From: an uncultured Myxococcales bacterium | GTDB taxonomy: Bacteria > Myxococcota_A > UBA9042 | Length of the DNA: 64,000 nucleotides | NCBI GenBank assembly: GCA_903924465.1 | Contig: CAIYBN010000082.1 | Location: forward strand, 62,001 to 126,000 | Direction: 5' to 3' | Shown here: positions 1-8,200 of the stretch, in pieces | Layout of the letters: each line of letters begins with the position of its first letter | Position numbering within the stretch: position 1 is the stretch's first letter | The notes under the pieces: generated by a model | The model's database searches: none | What the model was told of the DNA's origin: nothing | What the model saw: the letters and a program-made list of their open reading frames with translations, nothing else | Made by a program: the position numbers and the translations under genes

Positions 1-1347
1 ACAACGACTTCCCCGCGCTGGCTTTCCGGCGTCCTCGTCGGAATCGTCGCCCTCGTCTGGCTGTGGCTGCAAGCGCCGCACATGGCGCTGCTGCCGGGCG
101 ACGAGCCGCTGTACCTCCTCGATGCGCAGCGGTTGCTTCACGGCGACCGGCTGTACCGCGACATCTTCCTGGCCCATCCGCCCGCGCGCGTGTGGCAGGC
201 CGCGGCTGTTCTGGCGCTGGGCGCCCCGCTGGCCTGGGCCAAGATCTGGGCGCCGCTTGCGACCTTGACCACGGCGACCGTATTGTTCCAAGTGCTGCGG
301 CGGCGGGCCAGCCCGATCGACGGCAGCCATGCGGTGTTCCTCTTTCTCCTCGCCAACGTGGTCCTGCTCAACGGTGCGCTGTTCGTCGGTGTTGAACAGG
401 CCCTCTGCGTGGCGATGTTGGCGAGTGCGCTCGCACTTTCGAGTCGCTGGCTCCTTGCGGGCGTTTGCCTCGCGCTGGCGACCCAGTGGGCGCTGCACGT
501 GGGCATTCTGGCTCTGCCGATGCTGGTCTGGGCCCATCGCGACGGCGGGCTCCGACGGTTTGTCTCGGGTCTGGCGCTGGGTTTGCTGCCGCTGGTCGCG
601 GAACTCCTCTGGTTCGGTCAGCCGATGGTCGATCAGGTCTTTGGCTACCACCTGCGCAAAGTGACGCACATGGCGGCGCAAAAGGTCCCGGATCGCCTCT
701 GGCCTTTCGTATCCTGGCAAGCGCCGCTGCTGTTCCTTGCGGCGCTCGGCACTTGGCGCGGCCCGTCGACGGCGCGACGGTTGGGGCTCTCGGGGTTTGC
801 CGCCCTGGGCGTCCTGCTCCTCTGGCCGCGGCTGCAGCCGTACTACTTCCTGCTGCCGATGCCCTGGCTGGCCATGGCCGCGGCCTATGGCTGGAATGAG
901 CCGGTGCGGCCGATTCGCTGGATCGCGCGCGCCGCGTGGCTGGTCGTGGCGCTGAGCGCGGTGCAGCACGCGGTCGCGAGTCGCGAGGAAGCGCAGATGG
1001 CGCAGGCGGAAATGACCCAACTTGCGGCCCAGGTCCACACCTTGGCGGCGGGTCGGCCAATTTGGGGCGACGGTGCGCTCGTGCCGCTGCTTTCGTTGCG
1101 AACGGGCCTGCCAGTGGCGATGGACGATACCGATCTGAATGCACAGCGTTTTCTCTCCGGCATGACGCCGCCCGTCTCCCACCTGACCCGTGTGCTGGCG
1201 CAAAAGCCTCTAATTGTGGTCGTGCCGCACCATGGCATCGACGCCGTGCCCGAATTGCACGAGGCACTGTTGCGCGACTGCGACATCGTCGGACATTTTG
1301 CCGCGCCGGCCGCAAACTTCGCCGGAGTGTTGCTTCGCCCCCGTTGA
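1..1347 (+). CDS. GT-C-like integral membrane glycosyltransferase (5' end outside window)
   Basis: The frame is open from base 1, so the start codon lies upstream. The visible 448 residues begin inside the first membrane helix ([14 protein letters not shown]). The next loop reads [18 protein letters not shown], an acidic Asp-Glu pair just after helix 1, followed by AHPP. This is the arrangement of GT-C lipid-sugar transferases (ArnT/PMT-like), where the first-loop acidic residue is catalytic. About ten hydrophobic segments follow, then a soluble C-terminal tail of about 100 residues. The family suggests transfer of a sugar from a polyprenyl-phosphate donor outside the cytoplasmic membrane; donor and acceptor are unknown. 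It ends 61 bases before purE. Two further proteins of this general design (11107-12870 and 47035-48669) lie in the window. Membrane topology is clear; the enzymatic class is an inference from the loop motif. Confidence 0.7.
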   Translation, partial: TTTSPRWLSGVLVGIVALVWLWLQAPHMALLPGDEPLYLLDAQRLLHGDRLYRDIFLAHPPARVWQAAAVLALGAPLAWAKIWAPLATLTTATVLFQVLRRRASPIDGSHAVFLFLLANVVLLNGALFVGVEQALCVAMLASALALSSRWLLAGVCLALATQWALHVGILALPMLVWAHRDGGLRRFVSGLALGLLPLVAELLWFGQPMVDQVFGYHLRKVTHMAAQKVPDRLWPFVSWQAPLLFLAALGTWRGPSTARRLGLSGFAALGVLLLWPRLQPYYFLLPMPWLAMAAAYGWNEPVRPIRWIARAAWLVVALSAVQHAVASREEAQMAQAEMTQLAAQVHTLAAGRPIWGDGALVPLLSLRTGLPVAMDDTDLNAQRFLSGMTPPVSHLTRVLAQKPLIVVVPHHGIDAVPELHEALLRDCDIVGHFAAPAANFAGVLLRPR

Positions 1348-1373
1348 ATTGCAGCCGGGCGCTCGGCTACGCT
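1344..1373 (+). promoter_or_regulatory. candidate sigma-70-type promoter for purEK
   Basis: TTGAAT at 1344-1349, an 18-base spacer and TACGCT at 1368-1373 lie 35 bases before the purE ATG. The -35 overlaps the stop codon of the preceding gene. Predicted by eye only. Confidence 0.4.
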
Positions 1374-1408
1374 TTCGCCCCCAAACAGCTGGGGTCAGGA
1401 TCATCGCC

Positions 1409-1891
1409 ATGGAACATCCGCAGGTCGGCATCATCATGGGCAGTCAGAGCGACTGGGAGACCATGCGCCACGCATCTGACGTGTTGACGGAACTCGGCGT
1501 CGTTCACGAATGCCGGGTTGTTTCCGCGCACCGCACGCCGGATTTGCTTTTTGAATATGCGGAGAGCGCCGCTCAGCGTGGCCTGTGCGTCATCATCGCC
1601 GGTGCCGGTGGCGCCGCACATTTGCCCGGCATGACCGCGGCGAAAACACTGCTGCCCGTGCTGGGCGTGCCGGTGCAGTCCAAAGCGCTGAACGGCCTGG
1701 ATTCCCTGCTCTCTATCGTGCAAATGCCCAAAGGTGTGCCGGTCGCGACGTTGGCCATCGGTGCGGCCGGTGCGGCGAACGCCGGCCTGCTTGCTGCACA
1801 AATTCTGGCTGTCAACGACGCTGCGCTGCGGGTGCGTTTGCAGGCGCGCCGCGACGAGGAAGAGCGTCGTGTGCGGGAGACGGAGCTGTGA
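1409..1891 (+). CDS. purE: N5-carboxyaminoimidazole ribonucleotide mutase (PurE class I)
   Basis: PurE converts N5-CAIR to CAIR in de novo purine synthesis, acting on the product of PurK. The 160-residue length is normal for class I PurE. Signatures are GSQSDWETM (11-19, phosphate binding), SAHRTP (39-44, with catalytic His41) and the Gly/Ala-rich [14 protein letters not shown] (62-75). The ATG at 1409 is chosen because it starts directly at the conserved N-terminus and has AGGA 8 bases upstream, although the frame is open further upstream. The stop codon overlaps the purK GTG start (GTGA), so the two are translationally coupled. A class I PurE next to PurK implies the two-step bacterial route rather than the single-step class II enzyme. 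Confidence 0.97.
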   Translation: MEHPQVGIIMGSQSDWETMRHASDVLTELGVVHECRVVSAHRTPDLLFEYAESAAQRGLCVIIAGAGGAAHLPGMTAAKTLLPVLGVPVQSKALNGLDSLLSIVQMPKGVPVATLAIGAAGAANAGLLAAQILAVNDAALRVRLQARRDEEERRVRETEL

Positions 1892-3033
1892 ACACACCGG
1901 CGATTGTCCCAGGCCAGACGCTCGGTATCCTGGGCGGCGGGCAACTCGGTAAAATGATTGCAATCGAGGCGCGGCGCATGGGCTATCGCGTCAAAGTCCT
2001 CGATCCGGACACGGCTTGCCCGGCGGCGGAAGTGGCGGAAATTGTGCAAGGTGCCTGGAGCGATCCGACGGCGGCGCTGGAACTGGCGATCGGCTGCGAC
2101 GTCGTCACGCTGGAGACGGAGCACGTGCCGTTCGCGGTGCTGGCCGAGGTGGAACATGTGCGGCCGCTGCGGCCGTCGGCGCAGGTGCTGCGGACGATTC
2201 AGGACCGCTACAATCAGCGCCATTTCCTCCACCGCCACGACTTGCCGCAGACGCGTTGGGGCAACATCGAGAGCCTGGACGAGTTGGTGGCCGCGCTGGC
2301 GCACATGGGCACGCCGGCCATCCTGAAACGGCGAACGGGCGGCTATGACGGCCGTGCACAAGTGCGCATCTACGCCGCGGATGAGGCTCAGAACGCTTGG
2401 CGAGCACTGGGCGAGGCGCCGTGCATCCTGGAAGCGTTCGTCGATTTCTCCGCCGAATTGTCGGTGGTGCTGGCGCGATCGGTGCAAGGTGAGATCCGCT
2501 TTTTTGCGACGGCCGAAAATGTCCACAAGGACGGGATTTTGTACACGACCGTGGCGCCTGCGCGGTTTTCTCCGGCGATTCGGATGCGGGCTGAGGAGTT
2601 GGCCACGCGCGCTGCGGTGGCGCTGGAACTCGTCGGCGTGTTGACGGTCGAGTTCTTCCTGACCGCGAGTGGCGAACTGCTGATCAACGAAATGGCGCCG
2701 CGCGTGCACAACAGCGGCCACGTGACGCTGGGCGCCTGCGTCACCTCGCAATTTGAGCAGCAGCTGCGGGCCGTTTGCGGGCTGCCGCTCGGCTCGCAGG
2801 AGCAGCACGCACCGGCGGCGATGATCAACCTGCTGGGCGACCTGTGGGCGAACGGTGAGCCGGATTTCCTGCCGGTGCTCGCGGAGCCGCGCGCGCACCT
2901 GCACCTGTACGGCAAGCGCGTCGCGCACCCGGGTCGCAAGATGGGTCACATCACGGTGCTCGCGGACACGACGGACGAGGCATTGGCGGTGGCGGAACGC
3001 CTGCACGGCCAATTGGCGCAAGCGGCCCGTTAG
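1888..3033 (+). CDS. purK: 5-(carboxyamino)imidazole ribonucleotide synthase (PurK)
   Basis: PurK is an ATP-grasp enzyme that carboxylates AIR with bicarbonate to give N5-CAIR, which PurE then rearranges. The 381-residue protein begins with a nucleotide-binding turn, [12 protein letters not shown], and carries the ATP-grasp lysine region [16 protein letters not shown]. The metal-binding [15 protein letters not shown] closely matches known PurK sequences. The GTG start at 1888 overlaps the purE stop by four bases and puts the Gly-rich turn about 12 residues from the N-terminus, as in the family. Its stop overlaps the stop region of the convergent lipoprotein gene by four bases, leaving no room for a separate terminator. 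Confidence 0.97.
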   Translation: MNTPAIVPGQTLGILGGGQLGKMIAIEARRMGYRVKVLDPDTACPAAEVAEIVQGAWSDPTAALELAIGCDVVTLETEHVPFAVLAEVEHVRPLRPSAQVLRTIQDRYNQRHFLHRHDLPQTRWGNIESLDELVAALAHMGTPAILKRRTGGYDGRAQVRIYAADEAQNAWRALGEAPCILEAFVDFSAELSVVLARSVQGEIRFFATAENVHKDGILYTTVAPARFSPAIRMRAEELATRAAVALELVGVLTVEFFLTASGELLINEMAPRVHNSGHVTLGACVTSQFEQQLRAVCGLPLGSQEQHAPAAMINLLGDLWANGEPDFLPVLAEPRAHLHLYGKRVAHPGRKMGHITVLADTTDEALAVAERLHGQLAQAAR

Positions 3034-4136
3034 ATTCCACAGGCCTTCTGACAGGTTGCGAGATCGGTGAACACCTGGGCGCATTGCTTGCCACAGCCGC
3101 AGCCGCTGGCCGTCACGCAGGACTTGCCGTCGAAAACGACGCCGATGACCATGTCGCACAGGCCAAAGCTGGTCGGATCGACGGTGGTGCAGGTCGTGGG
3201 CGCCGTGCTGCATGTGCCGGGCTTGTCGGCGACGAGGCACATCGCGCCGCACGGGCAGACGTTGACGCCGGAGCACGTGCCGCCGCCCAGGCAGTCGCTG
3301 TCGTTCCAGCACTGGGTGTTGGACAACACCGCCTTGCTCTCGCACATGCTGCCACCGGCGCACGATTCGCCCGTCGCGCAGACGCCGCCATTCTTGTTGC
3401 AGCAGCCGCCCGGTTTGACGTTGTCGACGCACGTGCCCTTCTTGTCGGCGACGGCGCACATCGCGCCACACGGGCAGATCGTCGCGCCCTGACAGGTGCC
3501 CACTTTGCAGTCGGTGTCGGTCCAGCATGTTCCTGTCGTCACGCCGCTTGGCTTGCAGATATGCGCGCTGTCGATGCAGATCTCGCTGCTGGTGCAGCCG
3601 CCTTTGTCGCCGCCGCAGCAGGAGCCGAGATTGTCGCTGCACGTGCCGAAGGAGTAGCTGTAGCTGCAATCCGCGGTGCAGGGGCAGACCGCGGCGTTCT
3701 GGCATTTGCCGCTCTTGCAGTCGCTGTCGAACCAGCACTTTCCGGTGGGCGCCGGTGGCACGCAATCCTTGCCGGGAATGCAGATGTTCTTGCTGCCGCC
3801 GATCTGGCATTGCGAGTCGGTCTGGCAACAGCCGTTGGAGATCACGTCGGGCGCATCCGGCGCATCCGGCCACCACACGTCGACCGCGGTGGCGTCCGTC
3901 GTGGCGGCATCGGTGCTCGCGTCCGTCTGCGCTGCGTCCGGCACGTCTGTGAGTGGCAATTCCGCGCTGGCTGCATCGCTCACGCTGTCTGGCACCGCGT
4001 CGCCGGCGACATCAGCGGTATCCGTTGCGGCTGCGTCGATCGCCGCATCGGCGTTGCCGCCATCGGCGCTGGCAGCTGTGCCGCAGCCTGCAAGAATAAG
4101 TAGGCTGAAAAGACTGCCGAAGAAAAGTGTGCGCAT
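3030..4136 (-). CDS. Cys-repeat lipoprotein
   Basis: The protein has 368 residues. The start at 4136 is chosen because it gives a clean lipoprotein signal (MRTLFFGSLFSLLILAGC, lipobox LAGC) and has GGGAG about six bases upstream. An Asp/Ala/Thr-rich linker of about 80 residues follows, then a Cys-rich body. Three copies of one unit can be read: CW-x-D-x-DC, then GxC, then CPCxAxC, ending GTC. They begin at CWFDSDCKSGKC, CWTDTDCKVGTC and CWNDSDCLGGGTC. The C-terminus (CGCGKQCAQV...CQKACGI) is a different small Cys knot. The protein is predicted to be lipid-anchored and stabilised by disulfides outside the cytoplasm. No function can be assigned. The linker style recurs in the other lipoproteins here and is common in Myxococcota. 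The gene is convergent with purK. Confidence 0.85.
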   Translation of the reverse strand: MRTLFFGSLFSLLILAGCGTAASADGGNADAAIDAAATDTADVAGDAVPDSVSDAASAELPLTDVPDAAQTDASTDAATTDATAVDVWWPDAPDAPDVISNGCCQTDSQCQIGGSKNICIPGKDCVPPAPTGKCWFDSDCKSGKCQNAAVCPCTADCSYSYSFGTCSDNLGSCCGGDKGGCTSSEICIDSAHICKPSGVTTGTCWTDTDCKVGTCQGATICPCGAMCAVADKKGTCVDNVKPGGCCNKNGGVCATGESCAGGSMCESKAVLSNTQCWNDSDCLGGGTCSGVNVCPCGAMCLVADKPGTCSTAPTTCTTVDPTSFGLCDMVIGVVFDGKSCVTASGCGCGKQCAQVFTDLATCQKACGI

Positions 4137-4178
4137 GACAGGCTCCCAAGAAAGTCGCATCAAAGTAAGTCCTCGCGG

Positions 4179-4193
4179 CGCTTGCGGCAAGCG
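4179..4193. repeat. 15-base near-perfect palindrome between divergent genes
   Basis: CGCTTGC-G-GCAAGCG has 7-base arms around one centre base. It lies between the divergent Cys-repeat lipoprotein (start 4136) and the pncC-like gene (start 4229), where an operator could sit. It could also be chance in GC-rich DNA. Confidence 0.3.
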
Positions 4194-4228
4194 GCCATCC
4201 GCCGATACCCTGCGTGCGTGAGGTGGTG

Positions 4229-4750
4229 ATGGCCGTTCAGTCGAACAGCGTGGAATTGCACTTGGCCGGCGTTCAAGAGGCCACCGACCTGCTGCGTGTC
4301 CTCCACGGGATCCCGGCGACCTTGGCCGTGGCGGAATCGTGCACAGGTGGTCTGATCGGCCATCTCCTCACGGAAGTGCCAGGTGCCAGCCGGACGTTTC
4401 TTGGCTCCGCGGTGGTGTATGCGAACGCCGCGAAATACGCGCTGCTCGGCGTCGATGAGGCGCTCCTGCAGGCGCACGGTGCCGTGAGTGAAGCCGTGGC
4501 GCTGGCGATGGCGGACGGTGCACGTCGCCAGTTCCGCAGTGATGTTGCCGTCGCCACTTCCGGCGTCGCTGGTCCAGATGGAGGCACGACGGAGAAGCCA
4601 GTCGGAACCCTGTGTTTGGCGGTGAGCGCCGCGGACTGGCACCAGGCTTGGACGCTGCATGTCCCTGGCCTTGCTCGCGCTGACTTCAAATACGCCGCCG
4701 CGCGCGCGGCCTTTGCCGCAGTGCGTCAGTGGGCTCAGCGGCAGGACTGA
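4229..4750 (+). CDS. pncC: nicotinamide-nucleotide amidase (PncC / CinA C-terminal domain)
   Basis: The family deamidates nicotinamide mononucleotide to nicotinate mononucleotide in pyridine-nucleotide recycling. This 173-residue protein is only the C-terminal amidase domain of CinA; the N-terminal MoCF-like domain is absent, as in stand-alone PncC/YgaD proteins. Signatures are [20 protein letters not shown] near residues 35-54 (catalytic Ser/Thr region) and [17 protein letters not shown] near 108-124. Several in-frame starts are possible (GTG 4214, 4223 and 4226; ATG 4229). The ATG is preferred because GAGG ends six bases before it and the conserved domain starts soon after. The gene is flanked by two lipoprotein genes on the opposite strand and is not in an operon. 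Confidence 0.93.
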   Translation: MAVQSNSVELHLAGVQEATDLLRVLHGIPATLAVAESCTGGLIGHLLTEVPGASRTFLGSAVVYANAAKYALLGVDEALLQAHGAVSEAVALAMADGARRQFRSDVAVATSGVAGPDGGTTEKPVGTLCLAVSAADWHQAWTLHVPGLARADFKYAAARAAFAAVRQWAQRQD

Positions 4751-4752
4751 TT

Positions 4753-5052
4753 TCACAGTTTCCCCACGTCCGTCGTCACTTCGCCTGCCATGTCGACGGT
4801 CACGTCGGCTGCGATGTCAAACATCGTCGCATCCGGCATCGCACCTGTGGCGTCTGCACCCGGGACGGCCTGATTGCTGTCGTTTTCGCTCACCGTGCCG
4901 CCCGTCTGGCTGTCGGTGGCTTTGTCAAACGTCGCGGCCGACGTCTTCTCAGGCGTTGGCACTGGATTGACGATGCAGCCGGTTCCTGTCGCGCAGACGC
5001 TGCCCAAAAGGAGCCAGCGGCCAAAACGCGTGCGGGAGTAGGTTCGAAGCAT
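4753..5052 (-). CDS. small lipoprotein with acidic Ala/Asp/Thr tail
   Basis: This protein of 99 residues starts MLRTYSRTRFGRWLLLG and has a lipobox-like TGTGC near residue 26. Everything after the Cys is low-complexity, acidic and Thr/Ala-rich. GGGGA lies about five bases before the ATG at 5052, which supports this start over longer in-frame extensions. The mature part resembles the linker of the larger lipoproteins in the window but has no folded domain after it. It may be a degenerate lipoprotein that has lost its domain, or a genuine short tethered peptide. Its stop lies three bases from the convergent pncC stop. Confidence 0.65.
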   Translation of the reverse strand: MLRTYSRTRFGRWLLLGSVCATGTGCIVNPVPTPEKTSAATFDKATDSQTGGTVSENDSNQAVPGADATGAMPDATMFDIAADVTVDMAGEVTTDVGKL

Positions 5053-5089
5053 GGAATCCCCAAAAGGCGCACGGTGCCGCCCGGACTGA

Positions 5090-5119
5090 AGTGTAGCAAG
5101 TGCCATGCCAGCCGCTGAA
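5090..5119 (-). promoter_or_regulatory. candidate promoter for the small lipoprotein
   Basis: Reading the minus strand, TACACT (5095-5090) is preceded by an 18-base spacer and TTCAGC (5119-5114). The -10 is identical to the gyrA and ugd boxes. The -35 is poor. Confidence 0.3.
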
Positions 5120-5142
5120 GTATCTACAATGGCATGAGTTTT

Positions 5143-5175
5143 GGCAATTTTTTGCCGGCACCGCTCCGTGCGGTG
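5143..5175. repeat. two small hairpins in a divergent intergenic region
   Basis: GGCAA-TTTT-TTGCC (5143-5156) and CACCGC-TCCGT-GCGGTG (5159-5175) are adjacent perfect hairpins between the small lipoprotein and the sigma-54 activator gene. They could be operator sites. The first also resembles a sigma-54 -24/-12 element but its GG-to-GC spacing is one base too short. Confidence 0.35.
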
Positions 5176-5187
5176 TCCATGCGGCTG

Positions 5188-5216
5188 TTGAGATTCTCTA
5201 CACCCTGTGGCATTCT
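5188..5216 (+). promoter_or_regulatory. candidate promoter for the kinase/sigma-54 activator
   Basis: TTGAGA (5188-5193, five of six consensus bases), a 17-base spacer and CATTCT (5211-5216) lie about 33 bases before the ATG. Predicted by eye. Confidence 0.35.
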
Positions 5217-5248
5217 GCAACACAGCGGCTGAAACCGTGGGGGACCCG

Positions 5249-8200
5249 ATGTTGGACTGGCTACACCGACGACCGGAACGGCTGACGCAACTGGCGACCC
5301 ATGTCTGGACGGCGCGCTGGCCCGGCGAAGTCTCGGCGACGTTGGTGGCCAAGGACGCCCGGCCGGATGATGCCCACGCGCTGGATCGCGAATGGCTGGC
5401 GCTGTTGAATGTGCCGTCCGATCGCTTGCCTGAACCGGTCGGTTTGACATGCGACGCGCATGGCCAAGCGCAGACCCTTTGGCTGCGGTTGCGGTCGGGC
5501 TTGCCGCTGGACGAGGCGATGCGCGGTGACAAGGCCCCGCAGGTGCTGGATATCGCGCGGCAGGCGATGCAGGCGCTCGCCGCGGTGCACGCGAGCGGAC
5601 TTGTGCACGGCGACCTGCACCCAGGCAATTTGCTTCTGGATTCTGCCGGCCGCGTGACGTTGCTCGATTTGGGCTTGGCGGGTGAGCCGGGCCACACGTC
5701 CGTGGGCTGTGGCCATCCGGCGTTCGCGGCGCCGGACCGGCTGAGTGGCTTGCCGATGGACCCGCGCGACGATCTGTTTGCCCTGGCCATGACGCTGTGG
5801 CTGGCCCGCGGCTGGCCGGCGCCCTATCGCGATTATCCGGCCATTCGTCCGGCGCCTGGCACGCAGCCCTTGTTTCCGCCAGACGTCGGCGAGGATGGGG
5901 AGCTCGCGCGTGTGTTGGCGGGTTGGCTCGCGATCGACCGCGCCCATCGGCCGGCCGACGCCGAACGCGCGTTGCGGCAGCTGACGGACTTGTCGCCCAT
6001 CGATCCCGTGGTGGAAGTCGCCTCGCTGGTAGCGGATTTGCGTGCGCTGATCGGGCGGCCCTGCTTGTGGGCGCCCGACCCGACGTTGCCGCGCTTGGTC
6101 GACGAGACCGCGCTCTGGCTGGTGGGCCCGCGCGGGAGCGGGAGGACCTCGCTGCTGGCGCGACTGGCCATCGACGCACGTGCCCGCGGCCAGCAGGTCG
6201 TGGAAATTGACGGTGTGGCGCTGCCCAACCTGATCGCACGGCTGGCCCAGTTCCGCCACTTGTCCGAGTTTTCCGGGATGAGCGATCCGCTCGGTCAGGA
6301 AACGTCGCGGTGGCGTTTGCTTTGGCAAGCCGTACGTCAAGAGCTTGGGCCGTCCGCCGTGCTGCTTGTTGACGACGTCGAGCGCCTGCCGCAACCCGCG
6401 CGGCTGGCGCTGGAGCAGGCTGAACTGGCGCCCATCGTGCTCGCAAGCGACGATGCGCCGGAAAGGGCGATTCGCTGGGCGATCCCCGCGGCGACCGAGA
6501 ATGACGTGGCAAGGACGCTTGGGCGCGCGTCGGGCGGGCGCGAGTGGGACGCATCGCTCGTGGCGGCACTGGCCGCCGGTGTCGGTGCGGAACGTGCGTT
6601 GATTTGGCCGCTTGCTGCGCTGCTCGTCGAGTTCAACATCGCGGTGCCTGTGGCGGGGCGATTGGAACTTGCTGCGGGGATGAATCCGCAGCGCGCGATT
6701 TCCCAAACGCTTTTGCGCCAAAGGCGACTGAACCTGCCGGCGCCGCGGACTTGGCCGCTCTGGGCTGAACTCGCCGTCCAGGCCTCGCAGGCGGTCCTGC
6801 CCTTGCAGGCGATGGCGGCGATTCCGACGGAGGATGCCGCACTGTTGCGTAGACTTCCGCACGGCGTTGCGCTCGCGTCGGCGGCCGTGCGGACCTTCCT
6901 GCGCAGTCAATTGCCGGCGTCGGTCCTCGCGCAGGCGGCGTTGCAAGTGAGCCAGCGCACGGAGGATCCCGACCTACGCGTGCAGTTCCTGCTGGATGCC
7001 ATGACTTGGGGTGCGCAGATCCTGCCCGATGGCATCGCGGTCGCTGACGCCCTTTCAGCACGGTTGCTGCGTGGCGAGGCGGCCGAGGCGGTGGCCATGG
7101 CCGCGGCTTGGCTCCCCCGGGCGCCCGCGGATCATCCGGCGCTCGCGCGCGTCACGGCGCTGCACTTGCGCGCGCTCGCGTTGGCCGGTTCGGAGACTTT
7201 GCCGGCGAAGATCGCGCAGATTCCGGAGTCCGTTCGCGCGGCGCCAGAAGTTCGCCTGGCACTGGCAGAAGCCGCATTCCGTCGCGGCGACTATCCGGCG
7301 TGTCGCGAGGCAGCGGCAACGGTGGCTGCGGATTCGCAGTCGGATGTGCGTGCTGCCGGTCAGCTCTGGTTGGCATTTGCCGCGACCTGGCAAGGTGACC
7401 GATCGGCCGCGGCGGACGCCGTCGCGACGGGTGAAGCGGCGGCAACTGCGGAAACGCGGCCATTCTTCGTCTATCTGGCTGCGCTCGGTCAGTACTACGG
7501 TGGCGAACTGCCAGACGCCGGTGCAAAATTCGAACGTCTGTGGCACGACAAGCAATTGCAGGACTCTGCCTTGCACGCCGCGGCTGCGAGTGGTCTGGGT
7601 CTCTGTGCGCAGCGTCGCGGGGACTTGCCGCAAGCGCGGACCTGGTACGAGACGGCGCGCCAGGCGGCGGAACGTTCGGGTGATCGCCTGCGTGCGCTGA
7701 ACATGGCGATGAATGTCGCCACGTTGGACCACGAACAGGGCGATCTGGGACGGGCGCTCTCCGCCTATGACCACATCGTGGCGGCGGCCCGTCGTGCGAC
7801 GAATCCGGGGGCCTTGGCCCGGGCGCTGGGCAATCGCGGCAATCTGCTGTCGCAGCTCGGCCAGGACGAGCGAGCGCGCAAGGATTTGGACGAAGCGCTG
7901 GCCTGGTATCAGACCCAGGAGAACGGCTATCTGGCCGGGAACGTGCGGTGCGTGCTGGCAGAATTGGCGCGGCGCGGCGGGCAGTGGCAGAGCGCGGAGC
8001 AGCAACTCCAGCTGGCGGAAACGGGATTGCGGCAGGCCAATGCCGTTGCGGAACTGCTGGAAACCGAGTTGGAGCGCGGTGAATTACTCAGGATTTCCGG
8101 GCGGATTGTCGAGGCGACGACGTGTGCCGAAGCCGCGGTCGCTGCCGCTGCCCAGCTCGGATCGCCGGAATTGCAGGCGCGTGCGGCCTGGCTGCTGGGG

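Noticed and set aside
5141-5156. sigma-54 promoter TTGGCAATTTTTTGCC
   Set aside because: The GG-to-GC distance is one base too short for sigma-54, so I kept it only as a hairpin.
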